64,000 nucleotides of DNA, taken from assembly GCF_029873635.1 (NCBI RefSeq), contig NC_080422.1, forward strand, positions 19,248,095 to 19,312,094, in the 5' to 3' direction. The position numbers and the translations under genes were made by a program. How positions within the stretch are numbered: position 1 is the first letter of the stretch; each line of letters begins with the position of its first letter. The notes beneath the pieces were generated by a model, which was not told the DNA's origin, searched no databases, and was given only the letters and a program-made list of their open reading frames with translations. This DNA comes from Malania oleifera. Its lineage: Eukaryota; Streptophyta; Magnoliopsida; Santalales; Ximeniaceae. Shown here one piece after another: positions 44,691 to 57,800 of the stretch.

Positions 44691-45181
44691 GTATTTCGGA
44701 TTTTAAAAATTTTAGCGAAATAAGATATATTTTTTAAAAAAGTTAGGTAATTCAATAGTTTTAATTATAGTTAATATTAATCCGCTAATCTATTTTTGAT
44801 GCAAGTGGATGCCCTTTGTCACTTTCATAAATAATTCATCTTTGTTCATTAATTATAATTAAATTTATTTTTTCTTAAAAATAATTGTGATACATGAAAT
44901 TAATTTCTTTGAGGTAAATATTAAAATTTTAACGATTTTGGAAAAATTGCTACTTTTAAAATTGAAAAGAATAAATTAGTAAAATAATGACACAACTTAA
45001 TAACCATCTAAATAAGTTCTATATCTCTGAGAGGTTTATTTTTAAATTATATTTACAATACCTATGATCTATTGATTCAAAAATAATAAATTGAAGAAAA
45101 ATTATATCAATGAGGAGATCAAGTAACAAAATAAAAAAACATATGTACAAATGATTATCATGTTAATTTCATGAAACTTTA

Positions 45182-45799
45182 GGGACCGTTTGGTATCATT
45201 ATCAAAAATTAGAGAAATAAAAACCAAAAATTAAAAATAAAAACTAAAAGCTAAATACCAATAACGTGTTTGGTTAATATTTATAAAATTAGTATAAATT
45301 AAAAACTTAATTAAGAAATGTTCATTTTTTTCCTTAAATCAAATAATATTATAACAATATGACTAAACAGTTAAAGTACAAATAATATATATTAAAAAAT
45401 TTATTATGATAAAATAAAATTTATTATAATTATTTTTCTTAATCGTTCTGTTTTCAAATTTTATTTTATGATGCATAACAATTGAAAAATAGTAAAAATA
45501 TTTTGCGATTGGTTTTATTATTATTTTTTAATTTATATGTATTTTTGTTTTAATTAAATTTAAATTCATATGATCATTTTATTTTAAAATGTATAAAATG
45601 AATAATTTAATCCAAAAAAACTGTTTTTGAATATTCAATTTTTTGGCAACAAGTTGAGAAAACAACTGAAAATCATAAATTTTGATTTTAAATTTTTGAC
45701 AAACAGTTAACAACAGGAACAAAAAAGTAACAACATAAACAAATGCATTTTTATAATTTGTTTCTTCACTAGAAAACAACAACGATACCGAATAAAGCC
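45182..45799. mobile_element. Tourist-like MITE (PIF/Harbinger type)
   Basis: The left end GGGACCGTTTGGTAT and the complement of the right end GGCTTTATTCGGTAT form an imperfect 15-bp inverted repeat. TTA flanks both sides (45179-45181 and 45800-45802), the target duplication of this superfamily. It is AT-rich and non-coding. Confidence 0.55.
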
Positions 45800-46016
45800 T
45801 TAGTTTTTTTTTTTCTTTTTCTCTTTTTCATCTTTGTATCAAACAAAAAAAAAATACTAATTGTTTAATTAAAAAAAAAAAATTCTTACTTTGCCTTTAA
45901 GAGATTTGACTTCATATTTTAAATTTGGACACAAAATATTAAGGGATGAAAAGAAACTTTCAATTGATAATCTTATATATTTTTCTTCATACAATTGAAT
46001 AAAAGGAAAAATTAAG

Positions 46017-46410
46017 GGCTCGTTTAGTCTTGGAAACTATTATTATTTTTTATTTTTAATTTTTCAAAAAATTATAAAATTATAAAATATTTTTTAGTTA
46101 TTCAAAAAATTATTATATGTATTTTTCTTGTAATTATATTTAAATTCATGTGATCATTTAATTTTAATTTTAACGTGTGTAAAATAAATAATTTAATTCT
46201 AAAAAACTATTTCTGAAAATTCAAATTTCTGACAACAAGTTGCAAAAACAACAAAAAATCATAAAATTTAATTTTTATTTTTTTGGCAAACAATTGAAAA
46301 CCAGCAAGAGTAACAAAATTTGACAACATAAACAAATGCATTTTTATAATTTGTTTCTTTATTGTGGATAAACAAAAATAGAAACCAAAAAACAACAATG
46401 ATATCAAAAT
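46017..46410. mobile_element. Second, related MITE copy
   Basis: It begins GGGCTCGTTTAGTCTTGG and ends AATGATATCAAAATGCCC before TTAG. Its right half closely matches 45590-45780 (phrase ACAACATAAACAAATGCA in both). The sequence after each copy also matches (phrase GAAACTTTCAATTGATAATC at 45955 and 46529). A duplication of roughly 0.6 kb therefore underlies both. Confidence 0.45.
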
Positions 46411-46715
46411 GCCCTTAGTTTTTTTTTTCTTTGTTTTTTTTTTAAAAAATTACTAATTGTATAACTAAAAACACACAAATATTCTTACTCTGCCTTTAAA
46501 AGATTTGAAATATTAAAGGATGAGAAGAAACTTTCAATTGATAATCTCATATATTTTTCTTCATAGAATTGAATAAAAGGAAAAAAAAATAAGGGTTTGT
46601 TTAGTTATGGAAAATATTATTTTATTTTTAATTTTTAATTTTTCAAAAATAATAAAAAATATTTTTTAGCTATTTAAAAAAGTATAAAAATTTCAAATTA
46701 TTTTTATGTTAGAAT

Positions 46716-48910
46716 TGGTGTATTCCCAAGAGGGGGTGAATTTGAATTTTAAAACTTTTACCTAAGTTAAACCAGACATTGACAATATTTCGTAACCTAG
46801 GGTTCTTCTAAAAGCAGACTCAATTCACCAAATAAATAACTGAACAAAATTCCAAACATGTATAAAAGACTCAATAATTCACGATCATACACAATAAAAT
46901 ATAATCATTCAAGTGCTGGAATTTAAACTACGAAAATTAAGATCACGCACAAGAAATATTATCAGGGTTTGGCCAACAATGTCCACGTCCCCGCCTCAAG
47001 CTCACAAACAAGAGGATTCCACTATGACTCGTTTAACGGATGGAGCGACACCTAATACAAGACCTTATAGGATGGTGCACCTAACTTTCCTAACCGGCTC
47101 AAAGCCAATCCGGGACTATTCATAGGGCTAATCTCCCTCTTCCGATCATACATCAAGAATACAACAGATAATCAAATGTGTACAAATAAATGCTTCTAAT
47201 ATAAGCAAATGTGTACAACAATTACAACCCAAAATAGTACTCACAAATGATAAAGATTTATGCTCAAATGAGACCTTGTAAATCTATGTGTCAACTCTCA
47301 ATAATGTGTGTATGTATATATGTGAGAGTGAGACCCTTTGTTCAAGATAATATTTTCAAAGGGACTTTTAAAACCCTAAGCAAATATCCAATAAAAAATA
47401 TTTTATCAAAAATCAAGTACAATGGATATTAGGGTTTAAGCTTGCAAAGGTTTTATCAAAAGAATAATATGCAAGCTTTTGACTTTGCAATAAAGATGCC
47501 AAGAATCAAAAGCAAGGATGAGATTTTCCCAATCAATATTTATCTATATCAAATAATATGGGAACAATCACAATAACAAACTCTCAAGAAGGTTTTTCAA
47601 ATATGTATGTTTATGTGAGAGTATATACCAAGAGATGATATATGAATATGCCCAATAATAAATATCTAAACTCCCTTCAAGTTGCAATTGATTTGCAAAT
47701 TAAGGCGAATGAAGATGATGCTCTCTTTTTGAAATAATCAAGCAAACACAAATGATTGAAAGTATGTAAAATATGCTTGAAATTTGAGAGTATGTAAACA
47801 ATAAGAGTATAAAAATCTTAGAGAGAAATTTGCTTAATCAAAATGCTAATCTCCACTTAATTTGAGCAAATGAACTTGTATTTATAGGCTTTGTCGAAAT
47901 TATGGTCATTGGGGACATGCTGGGTATTTTGGGAAAATATTAATTGAGTTTAACTAAAAATAACCCAGTTTAACCTCGGTAAAAATTAAGCAACCTAAGA
48001 AGTTCGGTCGACCATTTTTAAGGTTTGGTCGATCAAGTTACTCAATTCAATCGACCAGTGTGTTTTTGAACTGAAGTGTTGGTCAACCAGACTTGAGGCG
48101 ATTTTTGAACCTCCAAGGTTCGGTCGACCGAGTTAAGTTCAGTTGACCTAATTTGGATGTTCGGTCAATCGGGACAATTTTCAACTTCAAGTTTGGTCGA
48201 TTAGGGCATTGGGATTTCCCCACGTGCTAGTTCGATCAACCAGTGCGTTGATGTTCATTTAAATGACGATCAACTAAATGGTCAAACTTTTGACCCTGGG
48301 GAGGTTCGGTCGACCGAAGGTCTTAGTGTGTTTTGTTTCGGTCGACCAAATGGTCAACTATTGACCTGGGGAGGTTCAGTAGACTGAGAGTCTCCGTAGG
48401 TTTAAGTTTGGTCAACTGATCATATAAGATTTGTGCATTTAAGTCCTATTTTTCTTTTGAGGTCGCCCCTATTCACATGATTATTACTTCTAAGATATGA
48501 GGGACTTTTCATGCAATATTTTAGGACCTATGGACAATCTAAGGTCTTTGGGAGCCGACCGAAAAAAATTCGGCATTGGTCGGCCGAATGGTGATTCCTA
48601 AGGTCCATCTATGGTCTTGAGCATTCATCCCTATCATGCATGCAGATGCAGTTATTACAGACCATATTAAAATATTACAGATCCAAAACTTAGATGCATT
48701 TACAACACAATATAGATAATGTCTTCATTCCTTTTGCACTTTGTATTGCTATGCCATACGCCAGGTGATATTGAATTTCAACTCCTCATGGCTTCTATTT
48801 AATTCTTACCATCCATGCATGCAAAGTAATAATCCTACACACAAACTCAATGCACAGGTAAGATACTTTGTATTTGTCATAATCAAAACGGGAGACCAAA
48901 AAAGTCAACA
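46716..48910 (-). mobile_element. Sirevirus-like solo LTR on the minus strand, 2.2 kb
   Basis: On the plus strand it opens TGGTGTATTCCCAAGAGGG and closes AAGTCAACA. It is therefore the reverse complement of an LTR running from TGTTGACTT to CCTCTTGGGAATACACCA. The TATA phrase GCCTATAAATAC is at 47878-47889 (minus). Palindromes of the GGTCGACCGA kind lie upstream of it at about 48003-48420. The conserved GAGGCGGGGACGTGG block (minus) is near 46985. No coding region is attached on either side, so it is a solo LTR. The flanking bases give no clear target duplication. Confidence 0.8.
48003..48600 (-). promoter_or_regulatory. Array of GGTCGACCGA-type palindromes, minus-strand LTR
   Basis: Repeated sites such as GGTCGACC, GGTCGACCGA, GGTCAACC and, further out, GGTCGGCCGAAT lie upstream (minus sense) of the TATA box at 47878-47889. 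The arrangement matches the array at 36320-36710. Confidence 0.65.
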
Positions 48911-48952
48911 TTTTATTTTTTTCAAAATTCACATAAAAGGTAGAAAAAAAAA

Positions 48953-49459
48953 AAGGGATTGTTTAGTTGTGAAAAAAAAAATATTTTTTATTTTTCCCTA
49001 CATTTTAAAATAATTACAAAAAGGATTACCTTTTCTAGTTTTAAAATTATATGTGGTTGTATTTTGGATAATGGATTTTGCAGCTTGGTTTTGAGTTTGT
49101 GTGAATTTAGAAGAAATCTAAAATATAATTCGTACAAACTAAAGTCAAAAATCTAAATTTTATACTCTCATACACAAAGTATGAAATTAAAAATGTAGAA
49201 AACAATAAAATGATATTTTTCAACTAGTCTGTATTAATTTTGAAAATTAAAATAATAAGGGAATATTTTTGCAATTATATAAAAAATTTAAAAATAAAAA
49301 ATGATTTCACAATCAATATTGTCAAAACTTTTCATTATTGTTCATTTATTTATTCAAATTTTGTAAAATTGAAAAATTAGCTAACTTTTTTTTATAATTT
49401 TTTAAAAAAACTAAAATGATAGAAATGAAAAATGTTTTGAACAAGTAAACAAACCCTAA
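48953..49459. mobile_element. AT-rich MITE-like element
   Basis: The left end GGGATTGTTTAGTTGTG and the complement of the right end GGGTTTGTTTACTTGTTC form an imperfect inverted repeat. It is AT-rich, has no transposase and no exact target duplication. Its right part belongs to the duplicated block 49263-49786. Confidence 0.45.
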
Positions 49460-49786
49460 AATTTTGGGTGTAACTTATCACGATACTATGTCATAACAAA
49501 AAAAATAAAAAATAAAAATCATATATAAGTATTTTTAGGTGCTTGAATTTTTCATATTTATAGTAAACTCAATAATATTTGTCCATTTTCGTATTTCAAG
49601 AATTTTAGACTCACTAAATTTAAAATGCTCACAAATTTGTTATTAAAGTAACATATATTTTATCATTTAGGCGTGACGGAATTAAATATTATTGATCTCT
49701 TAATTTCCATAAATATGAAAAGGTCATTTTACTTTGTACAATATTATGTTGGTATATTTACATAAAATAATATTTTAAAAATTTTA
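49263..49786 (+). repeat. 0.52-kb direct repeat, left copy
   Basis: Aligns with 51993-52512 in the same orientation at about 94-95 percent by eye (both contain CACGATACTATGTCATAAC and TTTAGGCGTGACGGAATT). No coding content. Confidence 0.85.
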
Positions 49787-50454
49787 AAATAGTATTAGAG
49801 ATTTTAAGATACCAATTTCAAGATATATACATGTAGCATATTGCATATCATATAAGCATGGAGTATATCATTATCATGTGCGTTGTACTTTTGGTTAGAT
49901 TGTTCTTATGTTGCTCAAGTATCTCTTATTCTCAAATATATTTCATATTAATCTTGTTTAAAAATTTTACCTTCAGTCAGTTGGCTGAGCTTATGGTCAG
50001 TCGGCTGACCTATCCTTTCTCCTTAAGGCGTTTGTTCAATTAGTCGACTTCAGTTAGCCAACTGAGCTTATGGTTAGTCGGCTGACCTTTGTTTTTGTTT
50101 TTTTGTTTTTTTTATTTCATATGAGTTCCCAAGCTTCATATATCTTAATACTTTCTAATTTAAGCCTTGTATGATTCATTCATTCATTGAGGCCAACAAT
50201 TTCCATTAGTTTCAATAAGATAAGCATTAATAAGTTTGAATAATTTTATCTTTATTCTCTATTTCAATTTTGTTTAATATTCATGTATGATTTTCCATAG
50301 ATTTGATATCAATTGAAATTGAAGGATTTAGTCATAGTATTTCATCTTGGTACCTATACTTTCTTGGATCCAGATGGTTTAATAAGGGATGTTTCTTTTA
50401 CTTTTCATACTTGTTTAGTTTTCACACCCTTTTTTTTTAATGGACATTCGAACT

Positions 50455-50625
50455 TTATATGTCCCTTTTTTTTTTACATAGGTAGCATGTGGCGTGAGTG
50501 TAAGCACTAGCATAGTTTTTAGAGGCTTTTATAAAGTATCTCATGTAAAGATTCTTTTTCTTTGTATTCTCAACCCCATTAAATTCTATGTCTTCTTTAT
50601 TTAAAGACATTCTTTGATTCGTCAA
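50455..50625 (-). pseudogene. Short Sirevirus gag fragment, antisense
   Basis: The minus-strand translation contains NQRMSLNKEDIEFNG, KKKNLYMRYFIKASK and CYLCKKKRDI. It parallels the gag stretch around the second zinc knuckle of the elements at 13138-13539 and 20150-20360 (QRKSLDKE.. NGKEN.. KNLYMGYF.. CFMCKRKGHI). Only this short piece is present. It joins a different LTR-like sequence near 50625. Confidence 0.65.
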
Positions 50626-51992
50626 CGATTCCAAGTGTTTCGTCGACGAAGCCACGTGGCCAACCACCTGTATATACGCAAAAATCAGATTTTTGGCGAG
50701 AAAACCTTCCCTTCTCTGTTTTCTCTCTCTAGAATTTGGATCCTTTGCCTTCTCTCTACAATTTCGGCTTCGTTTCTCCCCGTTTCATGATTAAGTAGGT
50801 TATTTTAAGGTTTATATGGTTAATAGACTTTTTTGAACCCATATCTTATGTTAGATGAAAATATACTAAAGTTTGAGTTGATTAAACTAGGGTATTGTGA
50901 TTTTAGGGTTTGGGTTTTTAAGCACCATAGACATGAGTTGAGGATCCCAGCGAGTGTTTTCTCAAGAACTCAGGTAACGTTAATAAATAATTTATAGTTT
51001 AGAATTTTATGGATGAAAGAATTATGTGAGCCTGGGAAAAAGGTGAGTATAGTTGTTATTTTGAGTTAGGTTGATTGAATTAGGAAATGTACATTATTTC
51101 AGGGTTTTGGAGTTTGGTACGTTGCGGGCATAAAATTAAAGTGGGAGTCAGGCTTTCCAGTCAGTTAGGTAAGAGAAATATGTTATGCTAGTTAAATCAA
51201 AAAATTTTACCAAAAAAGTGTAGTATATGTTTATGGGTTTCCAGAGTAAGAAATTATACAATTTTACAGATTATAGTTAATGAGTATTGTTTACTTGTAT
51301 GACATGAGAAATATTGGTACAGTATAGTAATCTACATAGATTTTACAGAATTATGCTTATATAGTTTCATAAAATTATGTTACACAGAATATACAGTTTT
51401 ATTTACAGAGCTATGACTATTCAGTATTTTACAGAACTATGATTTATACAGTTTATATAGATATTACAGTTTTATTCAGATATACAATTTTCATAATACC
51501 ATGATATATAGATTACAGTACCATGATATACATATTACAGAACCATGATAAAAAGATATTACAGAACTATAACATACAAATATTACAATTTATACAGATA
51601 AATTTTTACAACGTTATGGTTAATACAACTTCATAGAATCATGGTTATTATAGTTGAATAGAGTCATGGTAAACCAATAAGATATATAATAATATTATAT
51701 AGTATCAAACCCTGATGTGACAAATCAGATTACAGAGCATGGTACCGTAGCTATATAATATAGAGTGCAACCACATATTTTAGATAGTGTGTGAATTTTA
51801 CGAGTAGTCGATCGTGCTTTGGGAGAGATGAGATTGCAGGCTCCCCGGTAGTCTGAGTTGAGGCGGTCGATCTGACAATAGAGGTTTCAGTTGAGTTATC
51901 TTGGTAGTCCAACCAGTGATAAGTCTCGTCTATGGACCGCACAACCCTGTCATAAAAAGGTTATAAATCATGATATACAACCATCCAGGGAA
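50626..51992. mobile_element. LTR-like block, possibly Ty3/gypsy
   Basis: It starts with two palindromic sites (TTCGTCAACGATT and TTCGTCGACGAAG), a CACGTGG site and a TATA-like GTATATACG at about 50670. A pyrimidine-rich CTTCTCTCTACAA leader follows. From 51300 to 51700 short ACAGAACTATGATA-type phrases recur. This arrangement suits a plant gypsy LTR, but neither end is proved and there is no coding region. Confidence 0.35.
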
Positions 51993-52512
51993 GTTTTTAC
52001 AATTATATAAAAAAATTAAAAATTAAAAATAAAGCTTTTTCACAAGCAATATTGTCAAAACTTTTCATTATTGTTCATTTATTTATACAAATTTTGTAAA
52101 ATTGAAAAATTAGCTAATTTTTTTTAAATCTTTTTTAAAAAGTAAAATGACAGAAATGAAAAATGTTTTGAACAAGTAGACAAACCCTAAAATTTTGAGT
52201 GTAACTTATCACGATACTATGTCATAACAAAAAAAAAATTAATTTTTAAAAATCATAAATATGTATTTTTAGGTGCTTGAATTTTTCATATTTATAGAAA
52301 ACTCAATAATATTGTCCATTTTTGTATTTCAAGAATTTTAGACTCAATAAATTTAAAATGCTCACAAATTTGTGATTAAAGTGACATATATTTTATCATT
52401 TAGGCGTGACGGAATTAAATATTATCGATCTCTTAATTTCCATAAATATGAAAAGGTCATTTTACTTTGTACAATATTATGTTGGTATATTTACATAAAA
52501 TAATATTTTAAA
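51993..52512 (+). repeat. 0.52-kb direct repeat, right copy
   Basis: Partner of 49263-49786. The two copies bracket 2.2 kb of unrelated transposon pieces. The sequences outside the pair do not match each other. Confidence 0.85.
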
Positions 52513-53900
52513 ATTTTTATATATAATTCACATTTTTTGTCTTTGAGGAAAAAAAAATTTGTATGCCTTTCAAAATCATGATCCACTCACTCTACAAAAA
52601 TAATTTAAAAATTTTTTATGAACTTAAAAAATAATGAATAATTAAAAATTATTTATACTCAAAAGTGCAAGTTAAAAAAAAATATCAAGACAGAGAAAAA
52701 GGAAAATAAATAAGGAATAATTAAAAGTTCTTTATATTTGAAAGGGCAAATTAAAAAAATAAAAATATCAAGACAGAGAAAAAGTCACAATAAAATAAAA
52801 TAAATCAAAATAAATTAATTGTCCATCAATAATTTACTTCTGATATTGTAGACCAAAAAATAAAACATTCTTTCCATTATTATTCTCATTATCATTACTA
52901 TTTATTTATTATTGTTATTAATTATTAATTACTGTTAACGTTCATGTTTCTCACACGCCTTTTTTTTTTTAGCTAGATTCACACGGTTTCAAGGAGTCGG
53001 CGTCCGAGATCACAGAAACGTGGCGCGACTTGATTGGGTTCCTACGCTTCGGGCAGGGCCACCAGTGCCCAGCCTGGCATTGGCTGGACAAATCTTGCCT
53101 ACAACCGTAATGCCCAATGATGGTTGGCTGTCACCGTAACCTTTGCATCTCCTTAGACCAAGATCCTTCCTAATTCAAAACGTTACTCTCGTTTGGTTTG
53201 GCTCCATAAATAGTAGCATTTTCCATTGTGCCAAAAAATAAAATAAAAATTTTTTATTCCTTATTTTAATTTTTTTAAAATTTATGATAAGAATAAAAAA
53301 ATTTATTTTCTATTATTTTAAAATTTTTAATATATTTTCAATGGGTGAAAAATAAGGTGACATTTTTTAAATTATTTTAATTTTAAAAAAATAAAATTAT
53401 TTTTCATAACTAAAATAATCATTAAATTTGAAAGTTGTTCGAAAAGAGTATAAGTAAGTTTTCATTAATTTTAGATACCTGCTTTGTAATTATTTTTTAG
53501 TTCTAACATATTAGAAAAAATTATAAAAGATTGTTCATTGGTAGTAATTATTATTTTTATTATATATATATTTAAAAATTATTTTTTTGAATCAAAAGTT
53601 ATGTGTATAAATATGAATTTCATATCTTTTATTTAAAGGGACTATTTTGACAAAAATTATTATAAATTTAATTACTTTCTCAGGTTGAATTTTCAAGCTC
53701 CAAATCTAAAAAAATAAATGTAAAACATGGGTAAGAATTTCTATTTTATAGTAATACAAATATTAATCACCATGGGCAACCATGTTCTAATTGCAACAAC
53801 CAAGAATGTTGTCCTCACATGTTTGTCTGCTTGGGGATTGGCGATACCAAGCCGATTGCACCAGATGCAATCCCTTGCGTCCGCAGAGAAGCAGAACCAC
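52513..53900. other. Upstream region of the BOR gene
   Basis: AT-rich except for a GC-richer island at about 52970-53170 with no open frame of note. Another GC-rich patch at about 53860-53920 precedes the probable first exon and may be the core promoter. Transcription start is not fixed by any motif I trust. Confidence 0.4.
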
Positions 53901-53929
53901 GGGGACGCCGCGGGCCTTTTAAAACACCC

Positions 53930-54816
53930 AGAACGTTGCTGGCCTCTTTCTCTCCAAGTGTGCCGCTTGCCAGTGAAGAAAGAAACTCTGCTTCAGTTTT
54001 CCACCGATTTTGTGCCTCGGCGACTCAGTCCGCCCGAGTTCAGACTCATTCATCCTTTTCCTCTGTAAGCAGACGTTATCTTCCTGCTTTTCCAATGTGT
54101 TTCCACATGCCGTTGATATTTGCTTGTGTTTTCCTGTTCTGTAGTGTTTAATCTACAGTTTCTTTTATTGGATCCATACCCAGTTGTATTTGCTCATGCA
54201 TGAGATAGTAAATCGTTTTTTTTAAATATTAAAATAAGGGTAGATTGATAAAATATATGCAATGTGTGTTCAAGAACGATTTGGGTGCGTTAGATTTGCT
54301 GCGTTGTGACGATCTACTAGATTTGTTCCTGGATTCTTGCCCATGAAAAAGATTAAAGAGTATTAGCATTTTCTTTTCTTTTCTTTCTTCAGCGATTAGA
54401 GGGGTTAATGGTCTAGACTGGGAGTTTTTATAATCAGTGTTTTCCTCATATGAAACGTGTTATGAGGTTTCCTTTAAAAGCTGCTGAAAAGTCTGAAATT
54501 TGTTACTTTCGGGGTTTGGTTCTTGAATGATTGTACTGTAAAGGTCAGGTCAGGTCTTTTGGTGTATGCCTCATGGTGAAATGTTTTACAGTTTTTATTT
54601 ATTGATTAATTTTTTTTTTGCATTGATCCGTTTTGCTTTTGCCTTTGTTTTTTATTTTTTTTTTCTTCTATATTTCCCAAATGCCTAGTGGGGGTAGTCT
54701 GTTTATCTTCCATTTCATATGAATTTGATCGTTATATTATATAGAGATTAGAGAATTTCAATTCATTAGATCCTTTATTTTCCTTTCCTGATTGGTGTAA
54801 GTTTCTTGTATCAGCA
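53930..54816 (+). promoter_or_regulatory. Probable 5'UTR exon and 5'UTR intron of the BOR gene
   Basis: A pyrimidine-rich, ATG-free stretch ends at a donor after CCTTTTCCTCT (exon end 54064, then GTAAGC). A matching acceptor TTGTATCAG ends at 54814, two bases before the start codon. An intron of 750 bp in the leader is thus likely. The leader shows no AUGUAA, the minimal upstream frame that gives boron control in BOR1 and NIP5;1. The upstream edge is a guess. Confidence 0.5.
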
Positions 54817-57800
54817 ATGGAGAACATCAAATCTCCATTCAGAGGAATTGCAAAGGATGTCCGGGGAAGAGCATCGTGCTATAAAGAGGACTGGATCACT
54901 GGAATTTGTTCTGGAATTGGGTATTTTGCTTGCTTTGGTTTGGAACAGATTTTGATTTGTAGAACCCAGTTCTGGGGTTCCACTGTTTAACTCAATATTT
55001 CCCCCCTTATCTATGCTAGGATATTGGCGCCAACTACATATATATTCTTCGCATCTGCACTTCCTGTTATTGCCTTCGGCGAGCAACTGAGTCGAGATAC
55101 AGGTTAATATCTGTAACTTGATATTTAGTTTTATCTGGTAAGATTTTGTGAATTGCAAAATCTGAGAAGATTTAATTTACTGGAATGGAGCTGAGTTATT
55201 GAAAGGCCTAACTTTAATGTTCAAATTAATCATAAATTTTACTCTCTCTTTTTACTCTCAATGTTTTGTTTTGAGAAAACTGAGATTCCAATATAACAAA
55301 TTTATTTTCTTTTCCTTGGTATTTTAGCAACCAAATGGAATAGAAACAGAACAATTTTTTTACTACCCTCTTCTCACCTTTTGAATTCTAAAATATCATG
55401 GATGAGCTTGAAATTTTATGTTTTTATGCATGTAGATGGAAGCTTGAGCACTGTGGAAACATTAGCTTCTACTGCTATTTGTGGTATCATACACTCGATA
55501 CTTGGCGGCCAACCTCTTTTAATACTAGGAGTTGCAGAACCCACTGTTATAATGTACACCTATCTGTACAATTTTGCCAAGGGAAGGGAGGATTTAGGAC
55601 GGGAACTGTTCTTAGCTTGGGCTGGATGGTAACCAAAACTCTCTCTCTTTCTCTCTTTCTCTTCCTCCCTCTCTTACGCGCACACATACACTACTATTGG
55701 GTTTTTGTGATTTTGATCTTTGATATGCTCTTGATATTTGTTTTAAATTACTTCCACAGGGTTTGTGTCTGGACAGCTCTCCTTCTGTTCCTTCTTGCTA
55801 TATTTAATGCTTGCGCTATCATCAATAGATTTACAAGAATTGCGGGCGAGCTCTTTGGCATGCTGATTGCTGTTTTATTCATTCAAGAGGCTATCAAGGT
55901 ACAGACACCTTAGAAAATAATACAGATGGTATATTTTAGCACAGTTGATAGGTTGTTTGACTGTGGACGAATGTTTGAATTGAAGGGAGTTGTAAGTGAG
56001 TTTGAAGTTCCCAAATCTGAAGACCCTACAAAAGAGAAGTATCAATTCCAGTGGCTTTACATGAATGGGTTACTTTGTATCATATTTTCTTTTGGCCTTC
56101 TCTACACTGCCTTGAAAAGCAGAAAGGCAAGGTCATGGCAGTATGGCACAGGTATGTGAACTGAGTAACTTGCATCATTAGGTTTAGTACAGCTCTTGTC
56201 CGGAATCTAAAATAATATCATGGTCTGCAGGGTTCTTGAGAAGTTTAGTTGCAGACTATGGGGTTCCTCTAATGGTCTTGGTGTGGACAGCGCTGTCATT
56301 TAGTGTGCCAGGCAAAGTCCCATCTGGAGTTCCTCGAAGGCTTTATAGTCCTCTTCCTTGGGAATCTGCATCAATATATCATTGGACAGTGATCAAGGTA
56401 AACTTTCTATAAAATGTTCAATTTGTTTCATTACCATTGCTCTGTTCATCACAAGAGGGACATTCCTGTCCCCACATTCCCCAAAAAATGTATGATTCAA
56501 AAAGTTTCATTTGCTATCATGAACTTATAGCGGGCTTATATGCATTATCTTTTAGGTTTCATCTATTTTTTCATTAATGAGAAAGAAATACCTGGTTTCA
56601 CAATTATTGCGAGGTAATAGTGTTGCTCTCTGTGTCAAAAAGAACTGGAGTTGCCACATGCTTCTGTTCATGCTAAGAAAAGTATTTGTGCACGTGTCCC
56701 AAATTTCCATTATGGTTAGGGACAGTTGGAAATAATGGAAATCTTACTAGTAAAAGCTGTTGACTAGTTGCAAACTGAGCCGTATCATTGCATAGTTTTG
56801 ACAATGAAATGATTTCCTTGCAAACAAGTTTGAGTCTTCTGTACCTTTTATTTGGTTGAAGATTGCATTCCGCCTATTCAGGCAGATTCATGACAAAATA
56901 TATTTAGTAACAATGTAACATATGTCACGTGCTCAAATTGCAGGATATGGGGAAGGTGCCTTTGGCATACATATTTGCGGCCTTTATTCCAGCTGTGATG
57001 GTAGCAGGCCTTTATTTTTTCGATCATAGTGTTGCATCTCAGATGGCACAGCAAAAGGAATTTAATCTCAAGAAACCTTCTGCTTATCATTATGACATAT
57101 TTTTGCTGGGACTTATGGTACGTATCACCAATTTCCAGTATATTTTCCATGTTGCAATCTAAATTTCATCAAAATTAGCATTTCTAATTTGAATCAATGG
57201 TCAGACACTGCTTTGTGGATTGTTTGGGCTGCCTCCTTCCAATGGTGTCTTGCCACAGTCCCCCATGCATACGAAGAGCCTTTCTGTTCTTAAAAGACAG
57301 GTGGGAGTGTGGAAGTTCAAATTTAGTTTTGGTGTTACTTGTTATAGTTGTTTGTAAGTGGGCTGGTTTTGACGCCAACACAATTGATTCTTTGCAGTTG
57401 ATTAAAAAAAAGATGGTAGAGAGTGCCAAAGAAAGCATAAAATCGCAAGCTAGCAACTCTGAGATCTACGGCAGGTTGCAGGCTGTGTTCATAGAAATGG
57501 ACAGCGCAGTTGACACTCCAATTGTAAGCTTTTTAATCAAAATAAACTATGTAAAAGAGGATATCTTTAGTTCAAGTGGGTTCACTTATTGCTTGTTAAT
57601 CATATAAATGGAAAGAAGAAAATTTGCTTCTAGGATCCTAATCCATTCCCCGCACCTCCCCCCCTCCCAAAAAAAAAGGCATATAAAGGAGAGAATTTAA
57701 AACATGATGAGTATAGTACCTGCTAACTTCAGAATAATGAAGTACTATTTGTTATCATTCCGTAATGGTATCATGGGCTTTTTTACAGAGTGCAACAGTG

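Noticed and set aside
53718..53723. ATGTAA as a boron-responsive minimal upstream frame of the BOR gene
   Set aside because: It lies about 350 bp upstream of the inferred leader exon end and probably upstream of transcription; BOR4-type genes are not known to use it.
53819..54151. Overlapping frames of 110-113 codons before the BOR start
   Set aside because: They cross the probable leader donor site at 54064 and match no family; the annotated start fits the BOR N-terminus.
57184..57456. 90-codon minus-strand frame in the BOR gene
   Set aside because: It is a shadow of BOR exons 8 and 9.
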